This document shows positions 35,634 to 44,327 of a stretch of DNA of 64,000 nt, piece after piece. The notes under the pieces were generated by a model. That model worked only from the letters and a program-made list of their open reading frames with translations. It was not told the origin of the DNA and made no database searches. The position numbers and the translations under genes are program-made. The stretch comes from Micromonospora sp. HK10 (GTDB lineage Bacteria; Actinomycetota; Actinomycetes; Mycobacteriales; Micromonosporaceae), in assembly GCF_000982955.1 (NCBI RefSeq), contig NZ_KQ058837.1:1-64000 (forward strand), given 5' to 3'. The first letter of the stretch is position 1. Every line of letters begins with the position of its first letter.

Positions 35634-36641
35634 TCAGTCGGCGACGGCGGTCAGCGCGGTGTCGTTGAGCCCCAGCACCGCGGCGCCCGTGGTCTGCGCC
35701 GGTACGAGCAGCAGGAAGGTCTCCACCCGGGTGACCCGGATCGTCCTCCCGCGCAACGCCGTGCGCTGCCCGGCGGCGACCAGGTCCGGGCTCTGCGGCA
35801 CCAGCTGCACGGTGGCCGGGCCGCCGGGCGCGGGACTCAGCGTGTCGGTGGCGTGGATGGTCAGGAAGGCCAGCGTGCCGGCCGGCACGGTGACGGCGCA
35901 GTCGGACCACTCCGCCCGGTCCATGGTCCGCTTCACCGTCGCACCGACACCGGCCAACTGCTGCCCGTAGACCTCCCAGCCACCGGCGAACTGGTTGTCG
36001 AGCAGCGGGCTCGACGCGACCAGCGAGCGGTTGCCCGTCGTCGACCCGATGCTGCGGGCGAACACCTCGGCGGCGAGGGCCCGGCGGCTGGTCTCGTCCA
36101 GTGCCGCGCCGCCGGACGTCGCCGGCCGGCCGGCAATGCTCCGGGCGGTCACCAGGGCGGGCTGGGCGACCTGGACGTTGTGGCTGAGCTTCCACTGCCC
36201 GTCGGGCCCGAGCACGAACTGGCTCACGTCGGTGGGCGCCAGCTCCGAACCGGCGATCCGGAGCGTGGCGGTGGCGAGGAAGCAGCCCGGTTCGCCCGGA
36301 GGCAGCGCGAAGACCGGGTTGACATGCTGGAACGCCGGCTGCGGGCGCTGGTTGTGGGCGGCCCGACGGGCCGCGGCGATGCTCAGCTGCAGGGAGGGCG
36401 GCACCTCCTGGGTACGCAGCGCCTCGACGTCCCCGGAGACGGAGGCGGCGGAGTCGGCCTGGTCGAAGGCGGTGAGCACCAGGGCGGCCCGGTCCGGACC
36501 GAAGGCGGCCGTGGCGCCGGGCGCCGGGGCGGCCGCGTCGACCGGCTGGCCGCCGCAGCCGGCCAGCGCGAGCAGCACCGCCGCGGTGGCCGCGGCGAGC
36601 CGGGCCGGCACGAGATCTCGCGGGATTCTGCTGCCCACCAT
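35634..36641 (-). CDS. Secreted lipoprotein in the RiPP cluster
   Basis: 335 residues with a signal peptide and lipobox LALAGCGG, so it should be anchored to the outer face of the membrane. Mature features: an Ala/Pro linker, then mixed alpha/beta sequence with VFALPPGEPGCFLATATLRI and [22 protein letters not shown], the latter strand-rich. I do not recognise the family. It may be an immunity or uptake protein because it lies between the regulator and the modification operon; that is a guess from position. GGAGG-like bases precede the ATG. Confidence 0.72.
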   Translation of the reverse strand: MVGSRIPRDLVPARLAAATAAVLLALAGCGGQPVDAAAPAPGATAAFGPDRAALVLTAFDQADSAASVSGDVEALRTQEVPPSLQLSIAAARRAAHNQRPQPAFQHVNPVFALPPGEPGCFLATATLRIAGSELAPTDVSQFVLGPDGQWKLSHNVQVAQPALVTARSIAGRPATSGGAALDETSRRALAAEVFARSIGSTTGNRSLVASSPLLDNQFAGGWEVYGQQLAGVGATVKRTMDRAEWSDCAVTVPAGTLAFLTIHATDTLSPAPGGPATVQLVPQSPDLVAAGQRTALRGRTIRVTRVETFLLLVPAQTTGAAVLGLNDTALTAVAD

Positions 36642-36791
36642 CTCGTCCTCCGTCCATCGCCGGTAGCGGGTTTCGCGCCCGATGCCGTCGAGTATGTGAG
36701 CCGCCGTCGGCTCCCGCCGGTGGCGGTGCGGCCTCGTGCTGTCCGGCCCGTCGGCGTTGCACGTGACGACGTCATCCGGCCCGGTTCGGCG

Positions 36792-39701
36792 TCACCGATC
36801 CGTGTCATCGAGCCGGGCCACCCAGGCGACCAGACCCGACCGGGAGGCCACCCCCGCCTTGCGGTAGATCCGGGTCAGGTGGGCCTCCACCGTCCGGGGG
36901 CTGATGTTCAGCTGCCGGCCGATCAGCCGGCTGGTCGCCCCGGTCGCGGTCAGCCGCGCGATGTGCCACTCCCGGTCGGTCAGGGCGGCGACCGCGCGCG
37001 GGCCGATCGGACGGGCCAGGCGCAGGCCGACCCGCTCGGTCCCGCACCGGACGGCCAGTTCCAGCGCCTGCCGACGGGCGCGGGCGGCCGGCCCGGCCCG
37101 GTCGGCGGCTTCGGCGGCGCGGGTCAGGGAGGCCAGTGCCAGGCTGCGCCGCAGCACCAGCCCGCCGGCGCGGAAGAGGTCGACGGCCGCCTCCAGGTGG
37201 GGCAGCGCCGCCACCACCTCGCCGCGGGCGAGCAGCACCTCCCCGTACGCCGACTCGGCGAAGCCGCGCTGTCCGGGCAGGCCGAGCCGCTCCGCCTCGG
37301 CCATCGCCCGTCGCGCCTGCCGCTCGGCATCGGCCGGCTCCCCGGCGGCGAGGGCGGCCGCGCAGAGCAGCTCGTACCAGAGTGGCCGGAGGGTGGCCTG
37401 CAGGCGGGTCAGCCGGGCGTCGCCGCCCGCCCCGCGCAGCAGCTCCACACAGGTCGCCGGGTCCCCGGCCAGCAACGCCGCGGTCGCCAGCGCGGTGGCG
37501 GCGGTACGACCGGACCAGCTGGCGCGGTCGCTGGCGAGCTCGACGGCGCTGCGGGCCAGCGCGACCGCCCGTTCGTCGTCGCGCAGGCCGCCGCGCCACG
37601 CGGTCGCCTCCGCCTCGCTGGCCAGCGCGACGCTCAGCAGGTCGCGGCTGCCGATCCGCCGGGCGACGATGCCCGCCTCGGTGGCCAGCTCGATGGCGCT
37701 GGCGAGCTGGCCGCTGTGGTACGCCACCCGGCTCCGGCCGAGCAGCAGCTGGCACAGGCCGTCGTCCCGGTGGGCCGCGCGGACGAGGGCCAGCCCCCGG
37801 TCGAGGTGCCGCACGGCGTCGGCCTGCCGTTCGAGGTGCAGTTCGGTCAGGCCGAGCGCGGCCAGACAGTCCGGGTGGTCCCGTACGTCCCGGTCCGGCA
37901 GCGCGTCGACGATCCGGCTGCCGGCGTCGACCAGGTCCCGGGCGAGGCCGAGTGCGCCGTCGTGCGTGGCGGCCAGGCTCCGGACGGCCAGCAGGCCGGC
38001 GCGGTCCACGCCGGACCCGTCCGGGTCACCGGTGAGCGCGTCGGGGGGTGGCCCGTCGGCGTCCTCGATGAGGCCGCCGGCCGGCGGCGGCACGGGGTTG
38101 CCCGCCAGGATGCCGGCGGCCCCGAGTTCGGTGGCGAGCCGGTAGCCGCCGGCGATCCCCGTGCCGGGCGGTAGCGCGGCCAACTCGCGCCGGCTGATCG
38201 CCTGTGCCTCCGCGTAGTTGCCGAGCAGGCGTTCCACCCGGGCCCAGAGGGCGACCGCCCGGGCCCGTCGGCCCTCCCCGTCGGCGGGGAAGAGCGGCAC
38301 GATCTCCTGGAGCAGCGCGCGGCTCTCGGCGAGGTTGCCCGCCTCGCCGGTGATCCGGGCCAGGGCCAGCGAGACGTCCTGCCGGCGCCGGTTCGGGGCG
38401 GCGGTGGGACGCAACGCCCGCAGGGCCACCCGCAGCCAGCGGATGGCCAGGTCGGGTGCCTCCCGGCAGATCTCCTGGGCGGCCCGGCAGAGCACGTCGA
38501 CGCAGCATTCGGCCCAGCCGCCGTGCGGCAGGTCCAGCAGCCGCTCCGCGTAGCGGGCCCGGTCCGCCGGTGGTGCTCCCCGCTCGTCCAGCGCGGTGAG
38601 TGCCCGCCCGTAGGCCGCCACCCGCCACGCCGGGTCGGTGTCCTGGGCGACCGCCAGCCGCAGCACGGGGTGCCGGAACGCGAACCGTCCGCCGCCCGGC
38701 ACCCGGCGGATCAGGTCGCGCCGGGCCAGCCGCCAGCCGGATTCGGCGGCCAGCGCGGCCGGCACCTGCGCGACCGGGGCGAGCAGGTCCGCGTCGAACG
38801 GGACGTCGAAGACCGCCGCGGCGCGCAGGCAGGCCAGGTCGACCGTCGGCAGGTCCACCCATTCCCGGCGTAGGGCCGCGATCGCCGGGGCGGCGAGCTG
38901 GCCGCCGTGGATCGGGTCGCCGCGGTCCGGGGAGGTGCCGGGCTCGTCACCCGGCAACGCCCCCAGGTAGCCGGGATTCCCGCCGGTCAGGTCGTACCGC
39001 GCCGCCAGCTCCGCCGGATCGCGGGTCGGGCACAGGCGGGCCGTCTCGGCGAGGCTGAGCGGCCCGAGCTCGATCCGGTCGTGCACCCGCGGGTCGGGTC
39101 CGGCGCGGTCGTCGGGAGGCCCGAACGGCATCGGGGTGGCCATCTGGCGGGGCCGGTAGACCAGCACCAGCAGCAGCGGGGCCGGCACCGGATAGCGGAG
39201 CAGGTGGGCGATCAGGCCGGTGGAGGAGGCGTCGGCCCACTGCAGGTCGTCGAGGATCAGCACGAGGCCGTCGCGGGCGGCCCGGCCGATCAGCCGGCGC
39301 GCCGACTGGTAGATCCCGAACCGACGGGCATCCGAGGGTCGCGTCGGCGCCGGCGGCACCGGGGCGTCCGGCTCGGCCCAGACCTCCCGGGCCAGCCGTC
39401 CGGCGCCCGGCCCGGTTCGCGCGGGACGCCCCGCCGAGAGGGCGTGCCGGAACACGTGGAACGGCACCCCGCGCTCGTCCGGAGCGCAGCTGCCGACGAC
39501 CCGGGGGACGGCCGGTACGCACCGCCGCAGAGCCTCGTGGACGAACCGGGTCTTGCCGATGCCGGGCTCCCCCACCACCTCACAGGCCAGCTGCCGGCCG
39601 CCCGCCAGCACCGCCGCGTGGGCGCTCGCGACACGCGCCAACTGTGGTCGCCGCCCGACGAAGCACGGGCCCGCCGGCGCATTGTCCAGCCCAGATGTCA
39701 T
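36792..39701 (-). CDS. LAL-type LuxR regulator with AAA ATPase domain
   Basis: About 969 residues. An N-terminal AAA module (FVGRRPQLARVASAHAA, Walker A VVGEPGIGKTRF, Walker B LVLILDDLQWAD) is followed by a long helical TPR-like part and a C-terminal LuxR/GerE helix-turn-helix (ALTDREWHIARLTATGATSR, then LNISPRTVEAHLTRIYRKAG). Such large regulators commonly activate antibiotic clusters. ATG 39701 is taken as the start; a GTG at 39728 is possible but its GGAG is only 1 nt away. A TATAGT -10-like box (39755-39750) lies just upstream. It probably activates the RiPP operons. Confidence 0.88.
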   Translation of the reverse strand: MTSGLDNAPAGPCFVGRRPQLARVASAHAAVLAGGRQLACEVVGEPGIGKTRFVHEALRRCVPAVPRVVGSCAPDERGVPFHVFRHALSAGRPARTGPGAGRLAREVWAEPDAPVPPAPTRPSDARRFGIYQSARRLIGRAARDGLVLILDDLQWADASSTGLIAHLLRYPVPAPLLLVLVYRPRQMATPMPFGPPDDRAGPDPRVHDRIELGPLSLAETARLCPTRDPAELAARYDLTGGNPGYLGALPGDEPGTSPDRGDPIHGGQLAAPAIAALRREWVDLPTVDLACLRAAAVFDVPFDADLLAPVAQVPAALAAESGWRLARRDLIRRVPGGGRFAFRHPVLRLAVAQDTDPAWRVAAYGRALTALDERGAPPADRARYAERLLDLPHGGWAECCVDVLCRAAQEICREAPDLAIRWLRVALRALRPTAAPNRRRQDVSLALARITGEAGNLAESRALLQEIVPLFPADGEGRRARAVALWARVERLLGNYAEAQAISRRELAALPPGTGIAGGYRLATELGAAGILAGNPVPPPAGGLIEDADGPPPDALTGDPDGSGVDRAGLLAVRSLAATHDGALGLARDLVDAGSRIVDALPDRDVRDHPDCLAALGLTELHLERQADAVRHLDRGLALVRAAHRDDGLCQLLLGRSRVAYHSGQLASAIELATEAGIVARRIGSRDLLSVALASEAEATAWRGGLRDDERAVALARSAVELASDRASWSGRTAATALATAALLAGDPATCVELLRGAGGDARLTRLQATLRPLWYELLCAAALAAGEPADAERQARRAMAEAERLGLPGQRGFAESAYGEVLLARGEVVAALPHLEAAVDLFRAGGLVLRRSLALASLTRAAEAADRAGPAARARRQALELAVRCGTERVGLRLARPIGPRAVAALTDREWHIARLTATGATSRLIGRQLNISPRTVEAHLTRIYRKAGVASRSGLVAWVARLDDTDR

Positions 39702-40259
39702 CACGCAGATCAAGACGCTTTCCGGCACACTCCAATGGGGATTGCAGGCACTATACCGGGATGGCGAGGAAAGGCGAAGAATCGATGCGGCGAAAGACTG
39801 ATTAGCTGGTCAAGGGGCGCGGAGAAGCAAATCCATTCCGGCATCGCGCCACAACCCACAGAAACGAACCGGTCACCGAACAGATGCACCGATCCGCCCA
39901 TCTACCCACAAAAGGCCTCCACGAGCGGCGCTTACCGCCCGGACGCGGCGTCGCGCGCCCCGACCGGTCGCACCCGGAATTGTGCCCTTCGGCAGCGCCC
40001 GCACGCGGACAGGGCAAATAGCGCGACGCCCCCTGCCGGCCCCCGGAAATGACGTGCTCCCAATATCTGCGACATCCATTCCGGTCAAGATGTCAATTGC
40101 GGAATGGCACCGTACGGACGACCACGAACACCCGGCCGCCGGCACCGGCCGACCGGACGGACGACGACCGACCGGGGCGGACGGAGGAGCGCCGACACGA
40201 ACGGGTGGCGCCGGCCCGCCCGACGGTGGAGGGGCGCGGGGCAGCCGCCGGGTGGCCGC
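39702..40259. other. Gene-free region beside the RiPP cluster
   Basis: 558 nt without a convincing ORF on either strand. It is less GC-rich than its surroundings, with A/T-rich patches around 39740-39800 and 40060-40110. On the minus strand TATAGT (39755-39750) with TTCGCC 17 nt upstream may be the promoter of the LuxR-type gene. Open frames here have no family features and differ in base composition from real genes nearby. It marks the right boundary of the RiPP cluster. Confidence 0.6.
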
Positions 40260-40970
40260 TCACCAGGGCAGGCGACCAGCGGCACTGAAGAAGCCCCCGG
40301 TCGGGCCGGTGGGACCGATCTGCGCCATCCGGACGATGATCCGGGCACCCTGCTCCACCGTCTGGTGTCCGGCCGAGCCGTTGAGGTCCGTGGCGGTGAA
40401 GCCAGGTTCGACCGCGTTGATCCTGATCGCCGGGTACGCCTTCGCGAACTGGACGGTGACCATGTTCAGCGCGGTCTTGGCGGCCGGGTAGGCCACGCCC
40501 GGGTAGGCGTAGCCGGGCTCGCCCGGGGTTGTCGCGCGGTACAGCGACGCGAGGCCGCTGCTCACGTTCACCACCACCGGAGCCGCGGACCGGGTGAGGA
40601 GCGGGAGGAAGGCGTGCAGCATCCGCACCACGCCGACGACGTTCGTCGCGAAGGTCTGCTCCATCAGCTCCGCCGTCACACCCGACGCATCCGTGACGGT
40701 GCCGTCCGCGCCCCACTCCGGCGCGATTCCGGCGTTGTTGACCAACACGTCCAACCCTCCGTCGGCCGCGATGGAACGCGCCGCGGCGGCGACCGACACC
40801 TCGTCGGTGACATCCAGCCGCACGACCCGGGCGCCGACCGCCGCGGCCGCCAGCCGCCCCCGCTCGAGGTCCCGGCTGCCGAGGTAGACGGTGTGGCCGG
40901 CGGCCGTCAACTGCCGGGCGGTCTCCAGCCCCAGTCCCTTGTTCGCGCCGGTGATCAGGGTGGTCGTCAT
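40260..40970 (-). CDS. SDR-family NAD(P)-dependent oxidoreductase
   Basis: A 236-residue classical short-chain dehydrogenase. The cofactor motif TGANKGLGLETARQL is at residues 7-21, DVLVNNAGIAPEWG gives the NNAG element, VVVNVSSGLASL contains the catalytic Ser, and YPAAKTALNMV the Tyr-x-x-x-Lys pair. The end of the fold (IRINAVEPGFTATDL) is normal. The substrate cannot be inferred. ATG 40970 is immediately before the glycine motif. A 7-bp inverted repeat lies 6 nt upstream. It is probably not part of the RiPP cluster. Confidence 0.93.
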   Translation of the reverse strand: MTTTLITGANKGLGLETARQLTAAGHTVYLGSRDLERGRLAAAAVGARVVRLDVTDEVSVAAAARSIAADGGLDVLVNNAGIAPEWGADGTVTDASGVTAELMEQTFATNVVGVVRMLHAFLPLLTRSAAPVVVNVSSGLASLYRATTPGEPGYAYPGVAYPAAKTALNMVTVQFAKAYPAIRINAVEPGFTATDLNGSAGHQTVEQGARIIVRMAQIGPTGPTGGFFSAAGRLPW

Positions 40971-40975
40971 GCGGC

Positions 40976-40998
40976 GCACGCTAGCCGTCAGAGCGTGC
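40976..40998. promoter_or_regulatory. Inverted repeat between the SDR and RibD-like genes
   Basis: GCACGCT and AGCGTGC form a perfect 7-bp repeat around a 9-nt loop. It could be the terminator of the RibD/RibA operon, which ends at 41005, or an operator just ahead of the SDR start at 40970. The sequence alone does not decide. Confidence 0.4.
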
Positions 40999-41004
40999 TC
41001 GAAG

Positions 41005-41700
41005 TCAATGCCGGGCGTCGCAGCGGTCGGAGAGGGCGTAACGGGTGAGCACCACGTCGTCGATCTGGCGCACCTCGAGCACCCGGGCGCGCCGGCCCGC
41101 GTGCCAGGGGTAGCTGCCCTCGCCGACGAAGCGCGGCGCCCGCCGGTCACCGACGAAGAACGGCGCCACCACCAGGTGCAGCTCGTCGGCGAGGCCGGCG
41201 GTCAGGAACTGGCAGTGCAGGCTGCCGCCCCCCTCCACCATCAACCGCCGGACGCCCCGCGCGGCCAGATCGGCCAGGACCGCCTCCGGGGTGACCGGAT
41301 CACCGGCGTCGACCACGGTGGCCACGTCACCCACCCGCTCGTGGGTCTTCTCCACCGCCCCGCTGAGGCAGTAGACCAGCTTCGGCCCGTCGCCGAAGGT
41401 GAAGAACCGGGCGGTCGGGTCGAGGTCGCCGCTGCCGGTGACGGTGACCTTGGCCGGCGACGGGGGCAGGCCGCGGGCCACCCGCTCGGCCCGCCGCCGC
41501 TCGGCGCGGATCAGCAGCCGGGGATCGTCCCGGCGGACCGTGGCGGCGCCGACCAGGATCGCGTCGCAGGCGGCGCGGACGTCGTCGACCCGGTCCAGGT
41601 CCGCCTCGTTGGAGAGCAGCAGCCGCTCGGTCGACGCGTCGTCGATGTAGCCGTCGATCGACATCGCGCAGCTGAGCAGCACGTACGGTCGCGCGTTCAC
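41005..41700 (-). CDS. RibD C-terminal-like (dihydrofolate reductase family) reductase
   Basis: A 231-residue protein with the RibD_C fold. LLSCAMSIDGYIDD near the start, CDAILVGAATVRRDDPRLLIR, and GVRRLMVEGGGSLHCQFLTA are the family's substrate and NADPH-binding segments. In riboflavin synthesis such enzymes reduce a ribosylaminopyrimidine made from GTP cyclohydrolase II product. It has no deaminase domain. Its GTG start overlaps the ribA-like stop by GTGA, so the two enzymes are made together. This may therefore be a pathway branch rather than the housekeeping riboflavin route. Confidence 0.88.
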   Translation of the reverse strand: MNARPYVLLSCAMSIDGYIDDASTERLLLSNEADLDRVDDVRAACDAILVGAATVRRDDPRLLIRAERRRAERVARGLPPSPAKVTVTGSGDLDPTARFFTFGDGPKLVYCLSGAVEKTHERVGDVATVVDAGDPVTPEAVLADLAARGVRRLMVEGGGSLHCQFLTAGLADELHLVVAPFFVGDRRAPRFVGEGSYPWHAGRRARVLEVRQIDDVVLTRYALSDRCDARH

Positions 41701-42350
41701 GGCACGAAGGGCAGGTCGAGGGCGTGGTCGGCGCGGGTCACCTTGGCCGCGAGGTAGTGCGCATTCGCCGGGGACAGGTGCACCCCGGTCGACACCCGGT
41801 CGTCCACCGTCACGCCCAGCCGGTCCAGCTGCGCCGCCTTGTCCGGGTTGTTGCTGAGCAGCGCCACCCGGGTCACGCCCAGCGCCACCAGCATCTGCGC
41901 GGCCACCGTGTAGTCGCGCTCGTCGGCGCCCCGGCCCAGCGCCTCGTTCGCCTCGTAGGTGTCCAGCCCGCCGTCCTGCAGCGCGTACGCGTCGAGCTTG
42001 GCGTACAGGCCGATGCCCCGGCCCTCCTGGCGCAGGTAGAGCAGGTAACCCCCGGCCTCGGCGATCCGCTCCACCGCCTCCCGCAACTGCGGGCCGCAGT
42101 CGCAGCGCTGACTGCCGAAGACGTCCCCGGTCAGGCACTCGCTGTGCGGGCGGACCAGCGGCGGCGGCAGGTCCGCCGCCGGCCGGTCCCCGGCGGCCGC
42201 CCGGTCGCCCAACCCGAACGCGAGGTGCTCGCGGCCGTCCACCAGCCCATGGAAGGTGTAGACCCGGGCGCTGGTCAGGTATCCGTCGGGGAAACGCAGC
42301 GGAACCGTCACCTGGGTCCGGATCGTCGCCGTGGGCAGTGTTTCGTCCAT
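41697..42350 (-). CDS. ribA: GTP cyclohydrolase II
   Basis: A 217-residue enzyme that opens GTP to a diaminopyrimidine, with loss of formate and pyrophosphate. The three zinc-ligand cysteines are visible (ECLTGDVFGSQRCDCG), as are the catalytic LRQEGRGIGLYAKLDAY segment and the RVALLSNNPDK substrate loop. It has no fused RibB domain, unlike most housekeeping actinobacterial RibBA proteins, which suggests a specialised paralogue. A strong GGAGGAGAACGG precedes ATG 42350. It is coupled to the RibD-like reductase and sits in a locus with a PTPS homologue. Confidence 0.92.
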   Translation of the reverse strand: MDETLPTATIRTQVTVPLRFPDGYLTSARVYTFHGLVDGREHLAFGLGDRAAAGDRPAADLPPPLVRPHSECLTGDVFGSQRCDCGPQLREAVERIAEAGGYLLYLRQEGRGIGLYAKLDAYALQDGGLDTYEANEALGRGADERDYTVAAQMLVALGVTRVALLSNNPDKAAQLDRLGVTVDDRVSTGVHLSPANAHYLAAKVTRADHALDLPFVP

Positions 42351-42420
42351 CCGTTCTCCTCCGTCCGGGGCTGCCGGGCGGGCCGGCAACGCACACCTCG
42401 CCCCATCACCGTAGGCCGGA

Positions 42421-43467
42421 TCACCGACACTCGCCGGGCCGCGCCGCAGGTGACCGCCCCGCCAGCAGCATCGCCGCGCCGGGCAGGCTGGCGACCAGGA
42501 CCAGCGCCCCGTACACGGTGCCGGCGGCGACGCCCTGCCCGGCGGTGAGCCCGGCGGCGGCGAACGCCCAGGCCGCGACCCCTTCCCGCGGCCCGAACCC
42601 GGCGACGTTCGCCGGCAGCCCCATGGCGAGCAACGCCAGCAGGGTCAGCGGCAGCAGCCGGGACAGCGGCGCGTCCGCGCCCGCCGTGCGCGCCGCCACC
42701 AGGAAGGTGGCCAGGTGACCGGCGACCACCACCGCCGAGGCCACCAGCACGCCCAGCCAGGCGCGGCGGGCCAGCAGCCCGGCCCGGATGTCGGACCCGG
42801 CGGTCCGCACCGCCCGCGCCCACCGGGACGCCCCCGAGCGGGGAGCCACCCGGACCAGCAGCGCCAGCCCGAGCGCCGCCGCGGCCAGCGCGGCGGCCAG
42901 CGCCGGCAGGTACGGCCGGACCGGGGAGGGCAGCACGGCCAGCACCGCGAGGGCGATGCCGAGCTGGACCACCTGCCCGGCGGTCCGTTCCCAGACCACG
43001 GCCCGCACCCCCCGGGCGACATCACCGGCGTCCCGGCCGTGCCGCACCGCCCGGTGCACGTCGCCGAGCACCCCGCCGGGCAGGGTCGAGTTGAGGAAGA
43101 CCGCCCGGTAGCAGTGCGCCACCGCGGTGGCCAGCGGCAGGCGTACGCCCAGCCCGCCGGCGACCAGGGACCAGCGCCAGGCGCAGCAGACCGTGGTGAG
43201 CGCGCCGATGCCGAGCGCCGCGACGAGCGCGGGCGGGTCGATCAGCCGCAGCCCGGCCAGGAACGGCCCGGCGCCCACCGACCAGACCAGGGCGGCGAGG
43301 ACGGCGAGCCCGCCGAGCAGCCGTACCCACGGCCAGGCCGACCGGGCCGGGGCGCGCCCGCCCACCGGCCGCGTCCGGCCGGCCACGGCGGCCACGGCGG
43401 GGACGGCGGGGACGGCGGGGACGGCGGGGACGGCGCCGATGGGGGCGGCGACGGTGGCGTGTGACAA
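42421..43467 (-). CDS. LPG-synthase-TM/UPF0104-family membrane protein
   Basis: A 348-residue polytopic protein with about eight spans. It resembles the flippase-like domain of lysylphosphatidylglycerol synthase and AglD/YbhN proteins: WRWSLVAGGLGVRLPLATAV, FLNSTLPGGVLGDVHRAVRHG, VVWERTAGQVVQLGIAL and LGLPANVAGFGPREGVAAWAF. It lacks a transferase domain. TTG 43467 is preferred because GGGAGGA lies 5 nt upstream; a GTG at 43497 is the alternative. The N-terminal AVPAVPAVPAV stretch is encoded by a 9-bp tandem repeat. A role in moving or shaping a lipid-linked product is inferred. Confidence 0.82.
   Translation of the reverse strand: MSHATVAAPIGAVPAVPAVPAVPAVAAVAGRTRPVGGRAPARSAWPWVRLLGGLAVLAALVWSVGAGPFLAGLRLIDPPALVAALGIGALTTVCCAWRWSLVAGGLGVRLPLATAVAHCYRAVFLNSTLPGGVLGDVHRAVRHGRDAGDVARGVRAVVWERTAGQVVQLGIALAVLAVLPSPVRPYLPALAAALAAAALGLALLVRVAPRSGASRWARAVRTAGSDIRAGLLARRAWLGVLVASAVVVAGHLATFLVAARTAGADAPLSRLLPLTLLALLAMGLPANVAGFGPREGVAAWAFAAAGLTAGQGVAAGTVYGALVLVASLPGAAMLLAGRSPAARPGECR
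43399..43434. repeat. 9-bp tandem repeat inside the UPF0104 gene
   Basis: Four perfect copies of GGGGACGGC, preceded by degenerate GGCCACGGC copies. It encodes the Pro-Ala-Val repeats at the protein's N-terminus and may vary in number between strains. Confidence 0.85.
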
Positions 43468-43517
43468 GTGGTCCTCCCGGGGTCCACCTGATGTCACGTG
43501 CCAGACCGCCGCGCGGT

Positions 43518-44327
43518 TCACCCCGCCAGCAGGTCGTCGTGGTGCAGCACCACCCGCAGCCCGCCGGCCGCCGCCTCCGCCAACCGCCGCCGCCGGTACG
43601 CCTCGGCCGCCGGGGCCAGGTCCGGCCGCTCCTCGACGGCCGCGTCGAGCCAGCCGGCCAGCCATTCCGCGGTCAGCGCCGCCTGCTCCGGGCCGAGCCG
43701 CCACGGGCTGGACCGGACGGCCACCTCGATGCCCCGCCGGCGGAAGGCCGCCGCCGCGACCCGCGCCGCGTCCGGGCCGAGCAGGGTGCGGCCGGCCACG
43801 GTACGGCGCTGGTGCGCGTTGAACGCGGCGGTGAACCCGGCGTCGAGCGGATCGGCCGGGGTGAACTCCACCCGGCCGACCACCGAGAGCGCGAAGAGGG
43901 TGGGGTGCCCGGCGCAGGCCGCTACCACCCGTTCGACCTCCCCGGCGGTGAGCATGTCCAGCAGGGCGGAGGCGGTGACCAGGTGGGCGTCGGCCAGGTC
44001 GGCGCCGGCCAGCCGGGTGATGTCGGAGTCCCGGGTCTGCACGGTGACCGGGCTGCCGTCGGCGGCGAGCACCGGCTCGGCGGCGGCCAGCGCCAGCAGG
44101 TCGGGGTCGCGCTCGTGCAGCACCCACCGCTGCGGGCCGGGCAGCCGGGGCGCCAGCCAGCGGGCCATCGACCCGGTGCCGCTGCCCAGGTCGTGCACCA
44201 CGACGGGCCGGCCGGCGGGCAGCCGGCGCCGGACCGCGTCCACCAGGTCGGCCGACCGGGCGGCCGCGTCGGCCGGCTCGCGCAGCCGCAGCCAGTCGGC
44301 GAAGTCCGGGGGTAGCTGGGTGGTCAT
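43518..44327 (-). CDS. Class I SAM-dependent methyltransferase
   Basis: A 269-residue protein. Motif I is VVVHDLGSGTGSMARWLAP (about residues 41-59), followed by LHERDPDLLALA with the acidic ribose-binding position and HLVTASALLDML for motif III. The rest is Ala/Arg-rich. It contains no features that reveal the acceptor. The ATG overlaps the end of the GT4 gene by ATGA, so it is the next cistron after the glycosyltransferase. It probably methylates an intermediate of the pterin/glycolipid-like locus. Confidence 0.85.
   Translation of the reverse strand: MTTQLPPDFADWLRLREPADAAARSADLVDAVRRRLPAGRPVVVHDLGSGTGSMARWLAPRLPGPQRWVLHERDPDLLALAAAEPVLAADGSPVTVQTRDSDITRLAGADLADAHLVTASALLDMLTAGEVERVVAACAGHPTLFALSVVGRVEFTPADPLDAGFTAAFNAHQRRTVAGRTLLGPDAARVAAAAFRRRGIEVAVRSSPWRLGPEQAALTAEWLAGWLDAAVEERPDLAPAAEAYRRRRLAEAAAGGLRVVLHHDDLLAG

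Noticed and set aside
31653..38174. A 2173-codon plus-strand open frame across the RiPP region
   Set aside because: It is the antisense of several well-supported minus-strand genes; its product is Gly/Pro/Arg/His low complexity with no domain, as expected from high-GC codon bias.
39873..40145. Possible small gene on the minus strand in the gap right of the RiPP cluster
   Set aside because: No ribosome-binding site, no domain, atypical composition and poor third-position GC.
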